Of a stretch of 64,000 bases of DNA, positions 53,934 to 64,000 are shown piece by piece. The position numbers were made by a program, and so were the translations under genes. The DNA comes from Favolaschia claudopus (Eukaryota > Basidiomycota > Agaricomycetes > Agaricales > Mycenaceae), in contig JAWWNJ010000033.1 of assembly GCA_037176885.1 (NCBI GenBank), positions 310,001 through 374,000 on the forward strand, written 5' to 3'. Every line of letters starts with the position of its first letter. Position 1 is the stretch's first letter. The notes below the pieces were generated by a model. The model had not been told where the DNA came from and searched no databases. It was given only the letters and a program-made list of their open reading frames with translations.

Positions 53934-56567
53934 ATGACTATGAACTCACCCACCGATTCGCGGACGAGCTCTCCCGCTCGTCGTCTCTCCCCGTTGGCTC
54001 TGCCTAGTCCTCCAGCGTTGTTCTTTGGGTCCATTGAGGCTGGTACGTCCCCTTCATCTACCGCCACTTCTGTGGCGAGACGCACCGTTGCTTCGTCGAC
54101 GCGGCCTTCGGGCGATACCTCTTCGGAGAGACCTTCCGCTGCTTCGTCAGCGAGAGCCGTTGCTTCGGCGACGAGAGATACAAACCCAAGCCCAACCGGG
54201 TTGGCGGAACCCTCGACGGTGAGATCTCGTAGTGCTGTCAGCACTGACGAATCTCTGGATTTTCGCTTGCACCCCGCAAGCATTGATACTGATGTGTTGG
54301 TGGATGTTTCCACGCCGGATGATATTGTTGGCGGGGCTTATACCTCCGTCAACCATAGTTTATTGCTTCATGGTAGCACGCACCTTCGTGATAATAATAC
54401 GTTGAGTAACGGATTAGCTACCCGTTCCATCATCGACATGAGTTATGAAGAGCTTCATGAACTTGCTGAGCAGCACGAGGCTTACGCCGCTCAGCTTCGC
54501 GTTCAGATGCAGCACAAGAATGCGAATGAGATGTTTCCCTGGGGAGACATAAGTGTTCTCGAGAATTTTAATTCCAAGGATTACGAATTTAAACATACCT
54601 TGGATGCCTTCGCCGATGAAAGCATCGCAAAGCGCAGACGCGTGACGACGTGTAACGAGTTTGAGGAAGATAGAGCTCCTCAACCAAAACCAGAAGCTGA
54701 GAAGATAGAAGTACCTTCCCAGGCTCAAGCATTGGATGGAGAGTTCCCATCCGATAGCGTTTCAGAGTTGAAGCCTAGAATTCCAGAGTTGGAATTGCTT
54801 GCGGTTCAAAAAGTTGAACCTCAGTTGCGTTCAACTGCCTCAGAACGTGATCAGAAAATCGATCATGCTCTGTCGTCCGATAGGATAAGTTCCTCGGACA
54901 AAGACAAGTTAGTTCAGCTGATTGACAGAATCAGTGAGCTTGAGAGGCGCGCAATGACTAGCTCACCAGAAGTGAGCGAGTCCAAGGACTTATCAAAGTC
55001 CTCGACCAAACCCAAGTTGCGAGGCGCATCGTTGGGTAGATTGGCTCCTGGGAGCTTCCTTGATAAAACATTGCGTGGAGAGATTAAAACCGGCCTTTAT
55101 CCGTCGCCGTCCGATTCGCCAGATGACTCTCCGAGCTCGAGTGGTAACTCCAGCTCTTCGAGCGACGCCGAATCTGGATCGCGACGCCGCCAGTCCATCC
55201 CCCGCAGATCTTCGAAGCGAGAACGAGGCTCCAGGCGTAAGCACAGAATGCGACTCAAGCCAATCAGTCCTTCACGGTATGACGGCAAACCAGACGCGAA
55301 TAAAATTCAGCGGTTCGCGCGAGAAGCGAAGACCTATGTTGAGATGGGTCACGTACCAAAGGAAAGACAAGTTTACTTTGTGTCCTATTTCTTGGATGGC
55401 AAAGCATTAGAATTTTACCATCAGATCGTTATGAGGGACAACGATGATTGGGACTTACGAAGATTTTTCGTTGAACTCTGGGGATTCTGTTTTCCTGTTG
55501 ATTTCCGCAACCAACAGCGCGAGCGACTGAAGCGTTGCTATCAAGGCAACAAGACAGTTGCGGAGCATGTTGCAGAATGGTCGCAAATTTTCAATACTAT
55601 TGGAATTATTGACAGCCAAGAAAAGGTGGTTCAATTATTCAATAGTTTTACCTCGAAAGTCCGAATGGAAATTGCTCGGCAGCATCTCAACCCAGAAAGC
55701 ACTAGCTGGGATGAGATTGTGAAAGCTGCAATCGATGCCGAGGTCATAGTTCAAATTGAAAACCGCCTGGATGACACAGATGATCAGTTTTCTGAAAACT
55801 CGAATGAAAACTCACAATCCGAAGATGATATTGACGAATCCGGTACAGATTCGAACGACAATGACTCCGATGAGTATGAGTCCGATGAAAGCCCTACTGA
55901 GGATGATCAGTACGACAACGATGATGGAAATGCCGACGAACCGGCCGAAGACGAATATAACGAGTACGAGTCCGATGAGGATCGTGCTGAAGATGATGAT
56001 GAGGAAACCTCCAAGCGAGAAGATGGAGGGCGTACCGAATCCCGAGACGATGACAAGCGTAATGAGTACATGCGGAAAGGCCTGTGTTTTAACTGTGGAG
56101 GGCGTGGCCATCGCGCTCGAGACTGTCCCTCCCCGAGGTCAGCAAGAAACACAGTTGATAATGAGATTGCGACGCACGCAATTTATTTCTCTCATAGCCC
56201 AGACTCCCGCAGCACGCTCGCTGAAACCACTGAGATGGGTTTATACGTCGGAAGCGTGCGATTTGATATTCCTCTCGAAGTCGAGGAGGGCGAGGTGGAA
56301 CCCATGGAAACTTTTGCTGATTTTCTGCCGAACCCGACCCGCGAAGAGGAGCACAATGTCGCCTTCGAGACAAACTGTTTCCCTCCTCCTGAAGCGATTC
56401 CACATGTTGAAAAGAAGTTGCTTACCACAGATCTTGAAGTCAAAGCGGACGTAAAGATCACAAAGAAATCCGACGCGAAGTCAAGAGTGAATCGAGTCGG
56501 TTCTGACTTAAAGTTAGGAAATCAGCTCGCTCGAGCTCGGAGTTGGGCCGAGGCAGCTCGGAGCTGA
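53934..56567 (+). CDS. Full-length Gag, lineage 3 copy C (877 aa)
   Basis: A single uninterrupted frame. Residues 1-130 are Ser/Thr-rich. Near 165 is SIIDMSYEELHELAEQHEAY, the counterpart of the MSVDEL block in copy B. A coiled segment follows near 320-340 (DKLVQLIDRISELERRA). Capsid spans about 440-600 (RYDGKPDANKIQRFAREAKT, VYFVSYFLDGKALEFYHQIV, LWGFCFPVDFRNQQRERLKR, EWSQIFNTIGIIDSQEKVVQ). Then comes a roughly 80-residue acidic Asp/Glu/Ser tract, then the zinc knuckle CFNCGGRGHRARDC. The tail extends about 170 residues beyond the knuckle. No pol follows. The last 15 codons run through agctcggag words shared with the hAT flank at 61.07-61.12 kb. Confidence 0.9.
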   Translation: MTMNSPTDSRTSSPARRLSPLALPSPPALFFGSIEAGTSPSSTATSVARRTVASSTRPSGDTSSERPSAASSARAVASATRDTNPSPTGLAEPSTVRSRSAVSTDESLDFRLHPASIDTDVLVDVSTPDDIVGGAYTSVNHSLLLHGSTHLRDNNTLSNGLATRSIIDMSYEELHELAEQHEAYAAQLRVQMQHKNANEMFPWGDISVLENFNSKDYEFKHTLDAFADESIAKRRRVTTCNEFEEDRAPQPKPEAEKIEVPSQAQALDGEFPSDSVSELKPRIPELELLAVQKVEPQLRSTASERDQKIDHALSSDRISSSDKDKLVQLIDRISELERRAMTSSPEVSESKDLSKSSTKPKLRGASLGRLAPGSFLDKTLRGEIKTGLYPSPSDSPDDSPSSSGNSSSSSDAESGSRRRQSIPRRSSKRERGSRRKHRMRLKPISPSRYDGKPDANKIQRFAREAKTYVEMGHVPKERQVYFVSYFLDGKALEFYHQIVMRDNDDWDLRRFFVELWGFCFPVDFRNQQRERLKRCYQGNKTVAEHVAEWSQIFNTIGIIDSQEKVVQLFNSFTSKVRMEIARQHLNPESTSWDEIVKAAIDAEVIVQIENRLDDTDDQFSENSNENSQSEDDIDESGTDSNDNDSDEYESDESPTEDDQYDNDDGNADEPAEDEYNEYESDEDRAEDDDEETSKREDGGRTESRDDDKRNEYMRKGLCFNCGGRGHRARDCPSPRSARNTVDNEIATHAIYFSHSPDSRSTLAETTEMGLYVGSVRFDIPLEVEEGEVEPMETFADFLPNPTREEEHNVAFETNCFPPPEAIPHVEKKLLTTDLEVKADVKITKKSDAKSRVNRVGSDLKLGNQLARARSWAEAARS

Positions 56568-56758
56568 CATCCATAAATGGAAGTTTCCGTCCCACGGTTC
56601 CCCGTCTCCTCGTTTTGAGCTGCATTGCACTGTTTTGACCTCGTATGCACCTCTAAAATGTGCTACAATTCTCCAATAAGTACAATAAACATATGCACAA
56701 TAAAAGACTATACAGTTTATGAGTAAATTATGGAACAATACAAAGCACAATGATTATA

Positions 56759-57644
56759 CTCGGTATTGACAAAAGTAACCGTTAATGCGACGATTGCTTC
56801 GCGACCACGTGATATTTCTCCAAGACTTCGAGTTTGAAAAATACGTCAGGATATTCCCTAAACCTACACAAGTTGTTGTGGGCAACCTCTGTTCCTGACG
56901 CTCTTCAGAGCCAGCGCAATTTTGGCAATAGCTTGAAATTCACCTGTGTCTTTCAACTTCTGCTCATTGTTCAACGGAAATCTTAGCAACTGCCCTTCCA
57001 GGCCACTTTCGACTACCTCTAGCTTGCACATGTGATCTATTCAGATGTTTTTGCACACTTGCTTTGGCTAGTAAGGGTGGTAAACAAGCCTACAATCTGA
57101 AAACTCTTCGGGCCCTTACTTGACCAAACATGGGGAATTACGGAAGCCATGGAGGCCTACTCTGGGATAAAAGTATATTGAATGTGTAGATAATAGGGCT
57201 CAGCACTGTGATGGATTAGAAATTAACCAAGACTGTAGCTAAATTCTTTGCTCTTAGCATCTTTGAACGGCCACGCAATATTTGGGTCCGTGCAGGAGGG
57301 ACGGTTGAAATTGAACCAGTCCAATGTTGACAAGAAATTGATGCAATCAGAGATTTCGAGCAGTGAGGGACTGAAATGGATCCTCAAGTATGGCCTACCG
57401 TCCGAGGGCATGTTCTTGAACTTCAAGAAAATTGGAAATGCAGTCATTTATTGCAACAAACAGTGCAAAACAGCTGCAAATTAGAATCCGCCGAGAAATC
57501 AGTTGTGCTTGATGGATTGGTTCAGGCCTTTGTCCGATGCCGTTCAAAACATGCAGGAGAACATTCCGATGCATTTTAACCTATTACATACTGCAATATT
57601 CGGACCATACGAGTCGATTCACGGTTACTTTTGTCAATACCGAG
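56759..57644. mobile_element. TA-target MITE, CTCGGTATTGACAAAAG ends, 886 bp
   Basis: CTCGGTATTGACAAAAGTAA is mirrored at the right end, with TA at 56757-56758 and 57645-57646. It is large for a MITE, but the frames inside (for example 57248-57484) have no recognisable motif. Solitary ends occur at 6064 and 47510. Confidence 0.85.
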
Positions 57645-57667
57645 TATAAGTGAATACAACGCAAAAA

Positions 57668-60600
57668 TCAAACGGGCGAAGCCCAGGAAGATTCTATAAG
57701 ATCCTCAAGCTCTTGAGTACGCCCTGCCGCAATCAACCTTTCTGCTACATCAGGGTCAATATCAACAACAGACAGATCTTCCTCAGTTACGACGAAGTCC
57801 TCGCAAAATTTGATGCGATCCTGTCGATAAATAAATTTGAGAATCTGGAGCATTTCCATCATCTCGGGGGAGAGACTGTTGCGTAGGGAGGCATCTGTGT
57901 CCTTGCTGGAAGAGAAAACACGCTCGCATGGTACCGCAGAAGCCTGAACAGGCAATACATCAAGCGCCACGCGAAATAGGTAACGGAACCGATATTGACG
58001 AGCCTGCAACATTTTTCAGACCAACATTGTATAAGAACATACTTAAACTCACCTCCCAGTAGCGGAGCAAGTCAAGGTCCTCATACTCTGGGTCCGAGCC
58101 TCCCAGCAAACCCTCCTTCTCATAGGCGCTCTGCCTCTACTTGCTCTTCCTCCGAAAGCGGCTGCGGACTTTGAGTACTCGGTGGGGATTCGATGTCGGA
58201 AGCAGACAGCTCTTTTACAAGAGCACCAAGCTTCGCAAACCCAGATTTCTGGGCACGAGCGGCATGGGATGCAGACGGCGTGTGAACAGCGCGGCGGCTG
58301 GCGGTCGAAGGTATGTGCACAGTGCTCGGAGAGTTCTGGTGAGCGCGGAACTCCCGGCGGTACTCCAGCATCTTGGGAGTTTGTCAGCAGCGCAGTATAA
58401 TGTGAAAGTTGGGACGCACCGCTGCACGAATCCAGGTTCTGGCTTCTTCAGCATCTGATGAAGACCAGTTGTCCCTTAGCCACTGGAGTTTTGTCGTCGG
58501 ATTTAGAACTGAAAGTTAAATATGAGTGATTGAAGCGGATTAAAAGACAAACAAGGAAGTAATTACCCATCGCTAGCGCATACATTCGAGTGCGCCGAGA
58601 CATCCCAAGATATTAGAGCCTTTGCGGTAGCCGCTGGCGGCTAATTTTTCTCACGACCCACTAAGCACCTGGTCTCAAGTAAGCCACCCTGAGCAGCTGT
58701 TATGAAGGATATCTCAAGGTGGCTAACTTGGCCCAGTAGCATCAGTAGTCGTCGTGTGGTACGAGCCGCCAGTTCGTATGGCGGCTCACCGCAAAGGCTC
58801 TATTCTGTGAATTTGTCGACAGCGGCGTTGATACCGAGACTGATTTTCGGGAGCTCTCGTGCAAGAAGCTTGAGGGCGGCAATGAGCTGCTCGTAGAGTG
58901 GAAGCACATAGGACAGGGTAGGTGCTTTCTCCGCAGAGACTATCTCCTGGACAAGATGCGGAACCTGTAAAAACCGCCGAATGTCGATGAGAACAGTCTT
59001 GGTGACTGGATCGAGCCGATCATCCGAAATTTTGACTTGCATTGGGTCGAGAAATGCCTCAACAGCCTAAACGAAATTCCAAGTCAAATTCAAGGCACGA
59101 TGTAACGAGTGTACGAGTTTGTTTGACTGGATTTTTTCTTAGCGCCTCCCAATACCCGACATCCTGCTTCAGTGCCTCGGGAATCGGCGTGCCGTAGTTG
59201 TCCGAATCGACACCATCTTGAGGAGCAGGTAATTCGGGAAGTGTTGCGAGAGCGGCTTTGACAGCAATATTGACGACATGCGGAAAACAGCTGAACACGG
59301 TTAGCCCTCAGACTCGGGAATAAATCATTAAAACTCACCGAATTCTGTTCCCTTCCGCATCGAAAGGAATTCCGAGCACGGCGAGCTCTTGCGCAATATA
59401 CACCATGCATGTGTTATTGTTGCTAGCATTGTCGCATGTAATCATTCCGAGCTGAGTTATCATCAGCAAGCCGTTCAATTCACAACTCTATGTGACTTAC
59501 TTTGTGCAAACAACCAATCTCCTTCAAAACTTGTACAAAGATTTTGGCGATATTTTGACCGGTGTGTCTCCCGTCCAATCGACGAAAAGCAACGAGCCGA
59601 GTTTTAAGTACAAGGTGCCCATTGAGCTCGGGACAGTCCACCACGTCCAGAGACTAAACAAATATATTAGAATCGCAAGAAACAATGATGAGATAGCACC
59701 AACCTGATCATCAACAGCGATCCACTTAACCAATCGTTCGTAGAATCCGGGAATAGAAAATTCCTCTCGCTCTCCCGGAGTCTTCGGCGCCTTTGCGAGA
59801 ATATCCCAATTCTTGAGCCCCTTCAGGATGACCATATCCTTCCAAACTTTGCCATGTTCTCCCTCAAGATGATTTCGGATGGTCTTGGTTTGTCCAGGAC
59901 CATTCTTCCATGCCTTCCATTTCGGAAATCTAACGATGGAAGGGTTCAGATAGCGAAAACAAAAACAGAACACACTTGAACACTCACGGACAGAGGCGGC
60001 ACGACAAATGGGAAAACACCTTTTTATCCGGTCGATCTTCCTTCATTTCCGTTGGTTCTGGTGCGACGGTTGGCGCAGAAGCGCCGTGAACGCCTCGAAC
60101 AAAATACCAAACATCTGTTGCATCGTCTCCGGATGCCGAAGATTGATTGACCAAAGAGCCGAAGTTGGGGTGAGGGATTGAAGGATGGGAAACTGATTCA
60201 GAGGCAGCTGCTGCCGCTGCAACATTTGGGTCAGACGGACCGACCCCGAACACAGCCGGTTCGGAGGTGGAGTTGGGGTCGATGCGGCGACGGGTACGCG
60301 ATGTAGCTGCCGAGTTAGCGTTGGGATTCGCTTTACGTTTCTTCTTGCGCTGTGGCGGAGCGAGGCCGGCATTAATCGTGTTAGTCGCGTCGACAAATGG
60401 TGCATGGGTTGCCGCAGAGGAAGGGGGAGGAATCACGGTGTTAAATAAGGCGGGGTATGTATTTTGAAAGCCGTAAGTCTGGCCGAAAGTGACGGGAGGT
60501 GGTGGAGGATACGGCGATCCGGGGATGAAAGCTTGAGGCGGGAGAGGCATGGCATGAACCTGAGAGCCAGGCCAGGAGCCAAAGACGTTGGGCGTGGGGT

Positions 60601-60691
60601 AGGAATGCGTTGTGAAATTGTTTTGACGCGGGGGTTGGATGTAGCAAGTGCATGCCTGCGGGTTGCCGCATTGGCAGGACGGCGAGGCCAT
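57668..60691 (-). pseudogene. hAT transposase, multi-exon, internally deleted
   Basis: Minus strand. Exon 1 (60691-about 59990) is Pro-rich and ends in SHLSCRLC, starting a zinc finger. This continues after an intron as PKWKAWKNGPGQTKTIRNHL then EGEH (BED type). Next are YERLVKWIAVDDQ and RLDGRHTGQNIAKIFVQVLK, TCDNASNNNT (the DNASNN motif with a catalytic Asp), CFPHVVNIAVKAAL, and LTLVLPLY-like helices (VPHLVQEIVSAEKAPTLSYV). The end is VLPVQASAVPCERVFSSSKD, the dimerisation region. The segment between CPEL and the RLDGRHTG block, which should carry the first catalytic Asp, is missing, as is a stretch after residue RKNPVKQTRT. A MITE interrupts the gene at 58613-58800. It cannot be active. 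Confidence 0.82.
58613..58800. mobile_element. TA-target MITE inside the hAT transposase gene
   Basis: GAGCCTTTGCGGT near 58616 is mirrored at ccgcaaaggctc (58789-58800). TA is at 58801-58802 and at 58611-58612, with three extra bases (tta) before the left end. Ignoring the insert, the hAT frame would run on to an exon ending in MYALAMG before a GT donor, as expected for this family. Confidence 0.82.
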
Positions 60692-61064
60692 GGGAGTTCA
60701 CAAGAGGGAGGGTTGGAATGGAGTATAATTGGGGCAATATATATAACATTTCGGAGGTATCTATTGCGCGTACCTTGGACCCTGAGTGCGCCAACGCACT
60801 ATCCCGACGCGCCACCTTTGCGTCATATTTCCAGCTCTGTGTGGGGCGTTTCGCATTCTCCGTAGCAGCCAGGCGGTGACGTCGACGCCAAGCGAGGTTG
60901 AGGTGAATCATAGGAGGATTGGTTCGCGGCAGGAACGCGCTAACCGGTGAGCGGGAGGACGAGGATTGTGCTTGACGCGCCAGTCACTCAGTGACGCTGT
61001 CAAGAGTGTCACAGTGCCTGTTTTGGGGGCCGAGGCGAGGCGAGCTGGCATCACCTCGAGGTGC

Positions 61065-61130
61065 CGTTTATGGTAACGTGCCGAGTTGGAGCTGAACTCA
61101 GCTCGGAGCTAACTCCAGCTTCCGGCAGCA
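61065..61130. repeat. AGCTCGGAG words, right subterminal region of the hAT element
   Basis: gccgagttggagctgaactc and agctcggagctaactccag lead to ccggcagcacta, which would be a hAT end (TAGTGCTGCCGG outward). The same agctcggag words occur at 56525-56566. A matching left terminus was not found. Confidence 0.5.
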
Positions 61131-61390
61131 CTACCGCTCGTTGAAATGTACGACAGCTTTAGTAGCATAGGCGCTCGCGAACGCCTATTGATGGCGCGGA
61201 GCGCCTATTTTACTCGGGGTCTCGGAAAGTGTTGGTGTCATGGTTTTTCAAGCTTTTCTCGACATGGGGCGTATATTTCGGCCGCACCAAAGTCCTAGAT
61301 AGCTGATAATATCTACACGGATGTAGCTACAACAGTGATGGGATCAAAATGTTGTGATTTGTCCCTATATAGCCAGCAATGGCGAAACCC

Positions 61391-62320
61391 GGAAATTTTC
61401 TGTCTCGGTAACCCAGACGTTCGGAGTGACGCGGGCCACGGATTCCTGCGGAATCCTATCTTATCTCTCTCGGGACTGATCCGGCGGAGTTTCAATAAAT
61501 GATAAGAAAAGTTGGCCCGCGATCACATCCGAACGTCTGGGGCGTTTGGTATAGCAACACCCCCCATATAGTCACATCAGTCACGGAGCTGTCGAAGATG
61601 ACGCAAAGGCTACTAAGTACTTTTGCTTAGGCACTTTGTCGTCATCCATCGCTCCTGTTTCTTCCACAATACTACCTGCTTTCATTCCCAAATGGCAGAA
61701 TCTTCGTCCTCTGAGCACACCTACCCCGGCTTTGAATCTTCCGAGCAAGAATCAGACTCAGAGTCAAACTTTGACCCGCGCGATATCGACAAAGGCTCTG
61801 ATGGTGAATCTGACCCCATCGATGAAGGCGACAGTGAGCTATCGAGCACGCCCAGCACATCTAAATTGCCCCTCGGTCCACTCGCAGTCAAGATATTGAA
61901 GATTCTCGCTGTGATTCAGGGGAATGGACTCACGGGCGGTCAAGCACGGCGATGTTGGTTTAATGCAAGATATGATTCCATTAATGCTTCTTAGATTCAT
62001 CGGAGGGAAGAACAATAATTATTCTGGTGAGATCTTCGAATTGCTTCAAGGATTTCATCGTGAATGGCCGCCGGAAATTTGGTGAGTACTGCTAGGTACG
62101 GGTCTGTGTACCGGTGATGCGAATGACACGAGTGACTGATGTGACCGTATGGGGGGTGTTACTACACCAAGACGTTATAGTGTGATCGTTGCCTCATATT
62201 CTCTTATCATTTATTGAAACTCCGCCGGATCAATTCCGAGAGAGATAAGATAGGAAAACCGCCCTCAAGCAATTTACAAGGTCACGCTATAACGTCTGGG
62301 TTACCGAGACAGGAAATTTT
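61391..62320. mobile_element. Element with about 190-bp inverted arms
   Basis: The left arm 61391-61584 and right arm 62132-62320 are inverted copies. From outside in they read gagacag-type ends, ccagacg, gccggatca and the shared inner cccccatannagtcacatca. Each arm is itself a near-palindrome. The module also occurs alone at 4739-4881. Between the arms is one acidic frame. The class is unknown; target duplication was not resolved. Confidence 0.7.
61692..62082 (+). CDS. Acidic protein fragment inside the long-arm element
   Basis: From ATG 61692 it reads MAESSSSEHTYPGFESSEQE, an acidic Ser/Asp-rich head, then LAVKILKILAVIQGNGL. It ends at 61994. In another phase from about 61973 the text LRFIGGKNNNYSGEIFELLQ and GFHREWPPEIW follows up to a gtgagt donor at 62082. 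This looks like the first exons of a larger transposon gene whose remainder is missing. The family is not recognised. Confidence 0.4.
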
Positions 62321-62396
62321 AGCCTAACGTAGGATTTGTTCTGTAAAAATCCGAATCGGCCAGATTGTAGTCCTCAAACCCCTAATGCATCTACAA

Positions 62397-62555
62397 GTTT
62401 GAATTGTCCAAAAATACACAGGCGTTGGCTTGCTAGAAGGGCCGCAAAAGAGCAAAAATGGCCAAAAATGGCGAAAATCAGCCAAAATTGCTGTTTTGTG
62501 AGCCTTCTAGCGACACATCCTCTGTGTATTTTTGGCCAAATTGAACTAGCAGATG
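62397..62555. repeat. Fold-back repeat
   Basis: tttgaattgtccaaaaatac and the following 35 bases pair with the segment ending caaattgaac near 62550. The loop has repeated caaaaatggc words. Confidence 0.6.
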
Positions 62556-62861
62556 TATGGGCGTATGGCACACATAGTGTCTCATAAATAAAAACCCAAC
62601 AATGTGTGGTGAAGCCCAACACTTTTCAACAATGTGTTGATTTTTGACACCAAAAAACACAATGTGACGTTCATCTTGCCAAAAAAATCACGATGCCCCT
62701 AGGCTACTTAGAGAAATCAAAATCAAATGTCCCCATGTCGGGCAAGTTGCAATGTTGTACTTGACGCTACTCAACCGTTTACGCAAAGTTCCGAGGTGCC
62801 GAACCCAAGCCGAACCTCACCGTTTCCCAATCACTGCAGTAAGATCTGGTTGCAGTTGTTG

Positions 62862-63185
62862 CTGCCAAGGGGTGAGCGATTTCTGGATCGTGGATACGTT
62901 CCCACGACCCACCCACCCCCCGAAAAAGGCAAGTTTTCGTAATTTGCATCAGCGGGCCCTCTAATACCCGAGAGCTGGCCGTAACCCTCTTGAACAAGTC
63001 ATGTCTGTTTGTGCGGATGTACTCAGTAATGGTTGCTTCGCTTCGCTGACACGATTTTGCGCCTGAATACAACAGCTATTCAAACATTTGAGCAGCTCCG
63101 GAAAAAGCCGGCATCAATCACCGCCACCTCGCGTGGCCACATCAATTTCCACGATCAGAAATCGCTCACCCCTTGGTTGCTGCTT
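62862..63185. repeat. Inverted repeat pair of about 36 bp
   Basis: ccaaggggtgagcgatttct at 62868 is mirrored at agaaatcgctcaccccttgg (about 63150-63170), continuing to tccacgat on the inner side. A TA flank is not clear. It is probably an old MITE. Confidence 0.6.
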
Positions 63186-63438
63186 GATTTATGCCTAGGG
63201 GGGCATGAAATTGCACAAGACCTGCATGTAGTTTATGGCTGATTTATGGGAAGAGACGGGACGCAAGGTGCCGTCAAGGTGCCACCAGTCTCTGACATCC
63301 GCAGTTTGAGTTGAACCATCAGTTAGTCTGTTGAGTTGTCACCGTGAATTTCAACAGAGCAAGACACCTATAGAGTGCTGAGGCTCTCATTCAGCATCGG
63401 TTTGGTCCTATCTAACCATACCCTTTTGCTGAAGTCTA

Positions 63439-63942
63439 CTCGCAGTTACCAAAAGTAACCGAATTCGGGGTTTTTCCCAGAAATTACGATGGTCAAGGAA
63501 CTTTGAGCGATGAAGGGTTCATTTATAGCGTGTTTGTTACAACTTTTATGATATAAACTTGGGGTAAGGTATCACACAGTGGCTGAATAAATTAATCTTC
63601 AAAATACCACTAATTTGGCGGTGTTTGCCTTTTTTAGAACACACTCACCAGGATTTCAGGTGGGTGAGTACCTCAAAAATATGTTTACTATCTCATGACT
63701 TTGTACCTGAGAACTCAGAGTTTGCTGGGCTATCCTCATCTTTCAAAGAAATTGTTGATTTGACACATAAATAAACAAACATAGAAAATCAGCACAGGGA
63801 AAGCCCAATAACTTCGGCGCGTGTTATGTGCAATAACATATGACCATTCCCCCCCTGTCCCACCAGTTGAACCAACTGCTAACTGTATTAGCTGGTCGCA
63901 AGCGAGGCATTTCTAATTTCGGTTACTTTTGGTAATGCCGAC
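63439..63942. mobile_element. TA-target MITE, AAAAGTAACCG family, 504 bp
   Basis: CTCGCAGTTACCAAAAGTAA at the left and GTCGGCATTACCAAAAGTAA at the right (reverse complement) form the ends. TA is at 63437-63438 and 63943-63944. The interior layout resembles the 529-bp elements at 27396 and 39533 but the sequence has diverged. Confidence 0.82.
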
Positions 63943-64000
63943 TACTGTCAATCAAAGCGAAAGAATGGTTGAGATCACTAATTGATCGATGGAGAAAATT

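Noticed and set aside
55756..56454. 232-codon frame inside gag copy C
   Set aside because: Met/Thr-rich shadow of the acidic tract in another phase.
56568..56756. 3' LTR for gag copy C
   Set aside because: No TG...CA segment resembling 53476-53826 is present.
1..64000. CRISPR arrays, operons, bacterial promoters or riboswitches
   Set aside because: Eukaryotic introns and element types dominate; no regularly spaced identical repeats or prokaryotic gene clusters were seen.

Overview
This window looks like a transposon-rich, mostly non-genic stretch of a filamentous basidiomycete genome, most likely Agaricomycotina. The reasons are short GT-AG introns (about 46-82 nt), eukaryotic element types (LTR, LINE, Helitron, hAT, TA-target MITEs), and fragments of protein families that I recall as common in mushroom-forming fungi. 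No database search was possible, so every family name rests on motifs read here plus memory.

Layout. 1-9.5 kb: small inverted-repeat elements, a hAT MITE (1704-2268), a beta-propeller-like gene fragment (5.4-6.06 kb), a PRM1-like fragment with a 4-bp lesion (6.15-6.5 kb) and a GC-rich tandem duplication (7.7-8.2 kb). 9.5-16 kb: a DUF6589-like fragment, a broken conserved gene on the minus strand (11.3-13.1 kb), and the 3' part of a LINE ORF2 into which a young gag-only LTR element (13257-15147) inserted with a 5-bp target duplication. 16-24 kb: a CACTA-like MITE, a 379-bp TRIM whose LTRs carry a tRNA-like fold, and a run of hAT-type MITEs with 8-bp target duplications. 24.6-25.9 kb: tyrosine-recombinase-like pseudogene. 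27-32.4 kb: MITEs and a second gag-only LTR element (29060-32383). 32.5-36.6 kb: TA-MITEs and a hAT gene lacking its catalytic core. 36.9-39.4 kb: the best candidate host gene. 40.5-42.8 kb: a SAP-domain gene fragment facing a tyrosine recombinase fragment. 43-57 kb: three copies of one gag lineage, Helitron pieces and a LINE piece. 57-64 kb: a hAT transposase pseudogene, a long-inverted-repeat element and more MITEs.

How it fits together. Almost nothing here is an intact self-sufficient element. Gag occurs five times in three lineages, but no protease or integrase, and no LTR-type reverse transcriptase, is visible. hAT and TA MITEs lack working transposases, and the transposase genes that are present are deleted or broken. 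LTR pairs that are almost identical, and matching target duplications, nevertheless indicate recent movement. The picture is of non-autonomous elements moved in trans by partners elsewhere in the genome. A recurring pattern is that each hAT-type MITE carries, at both ends, its own private array of a short near-palindromic word.
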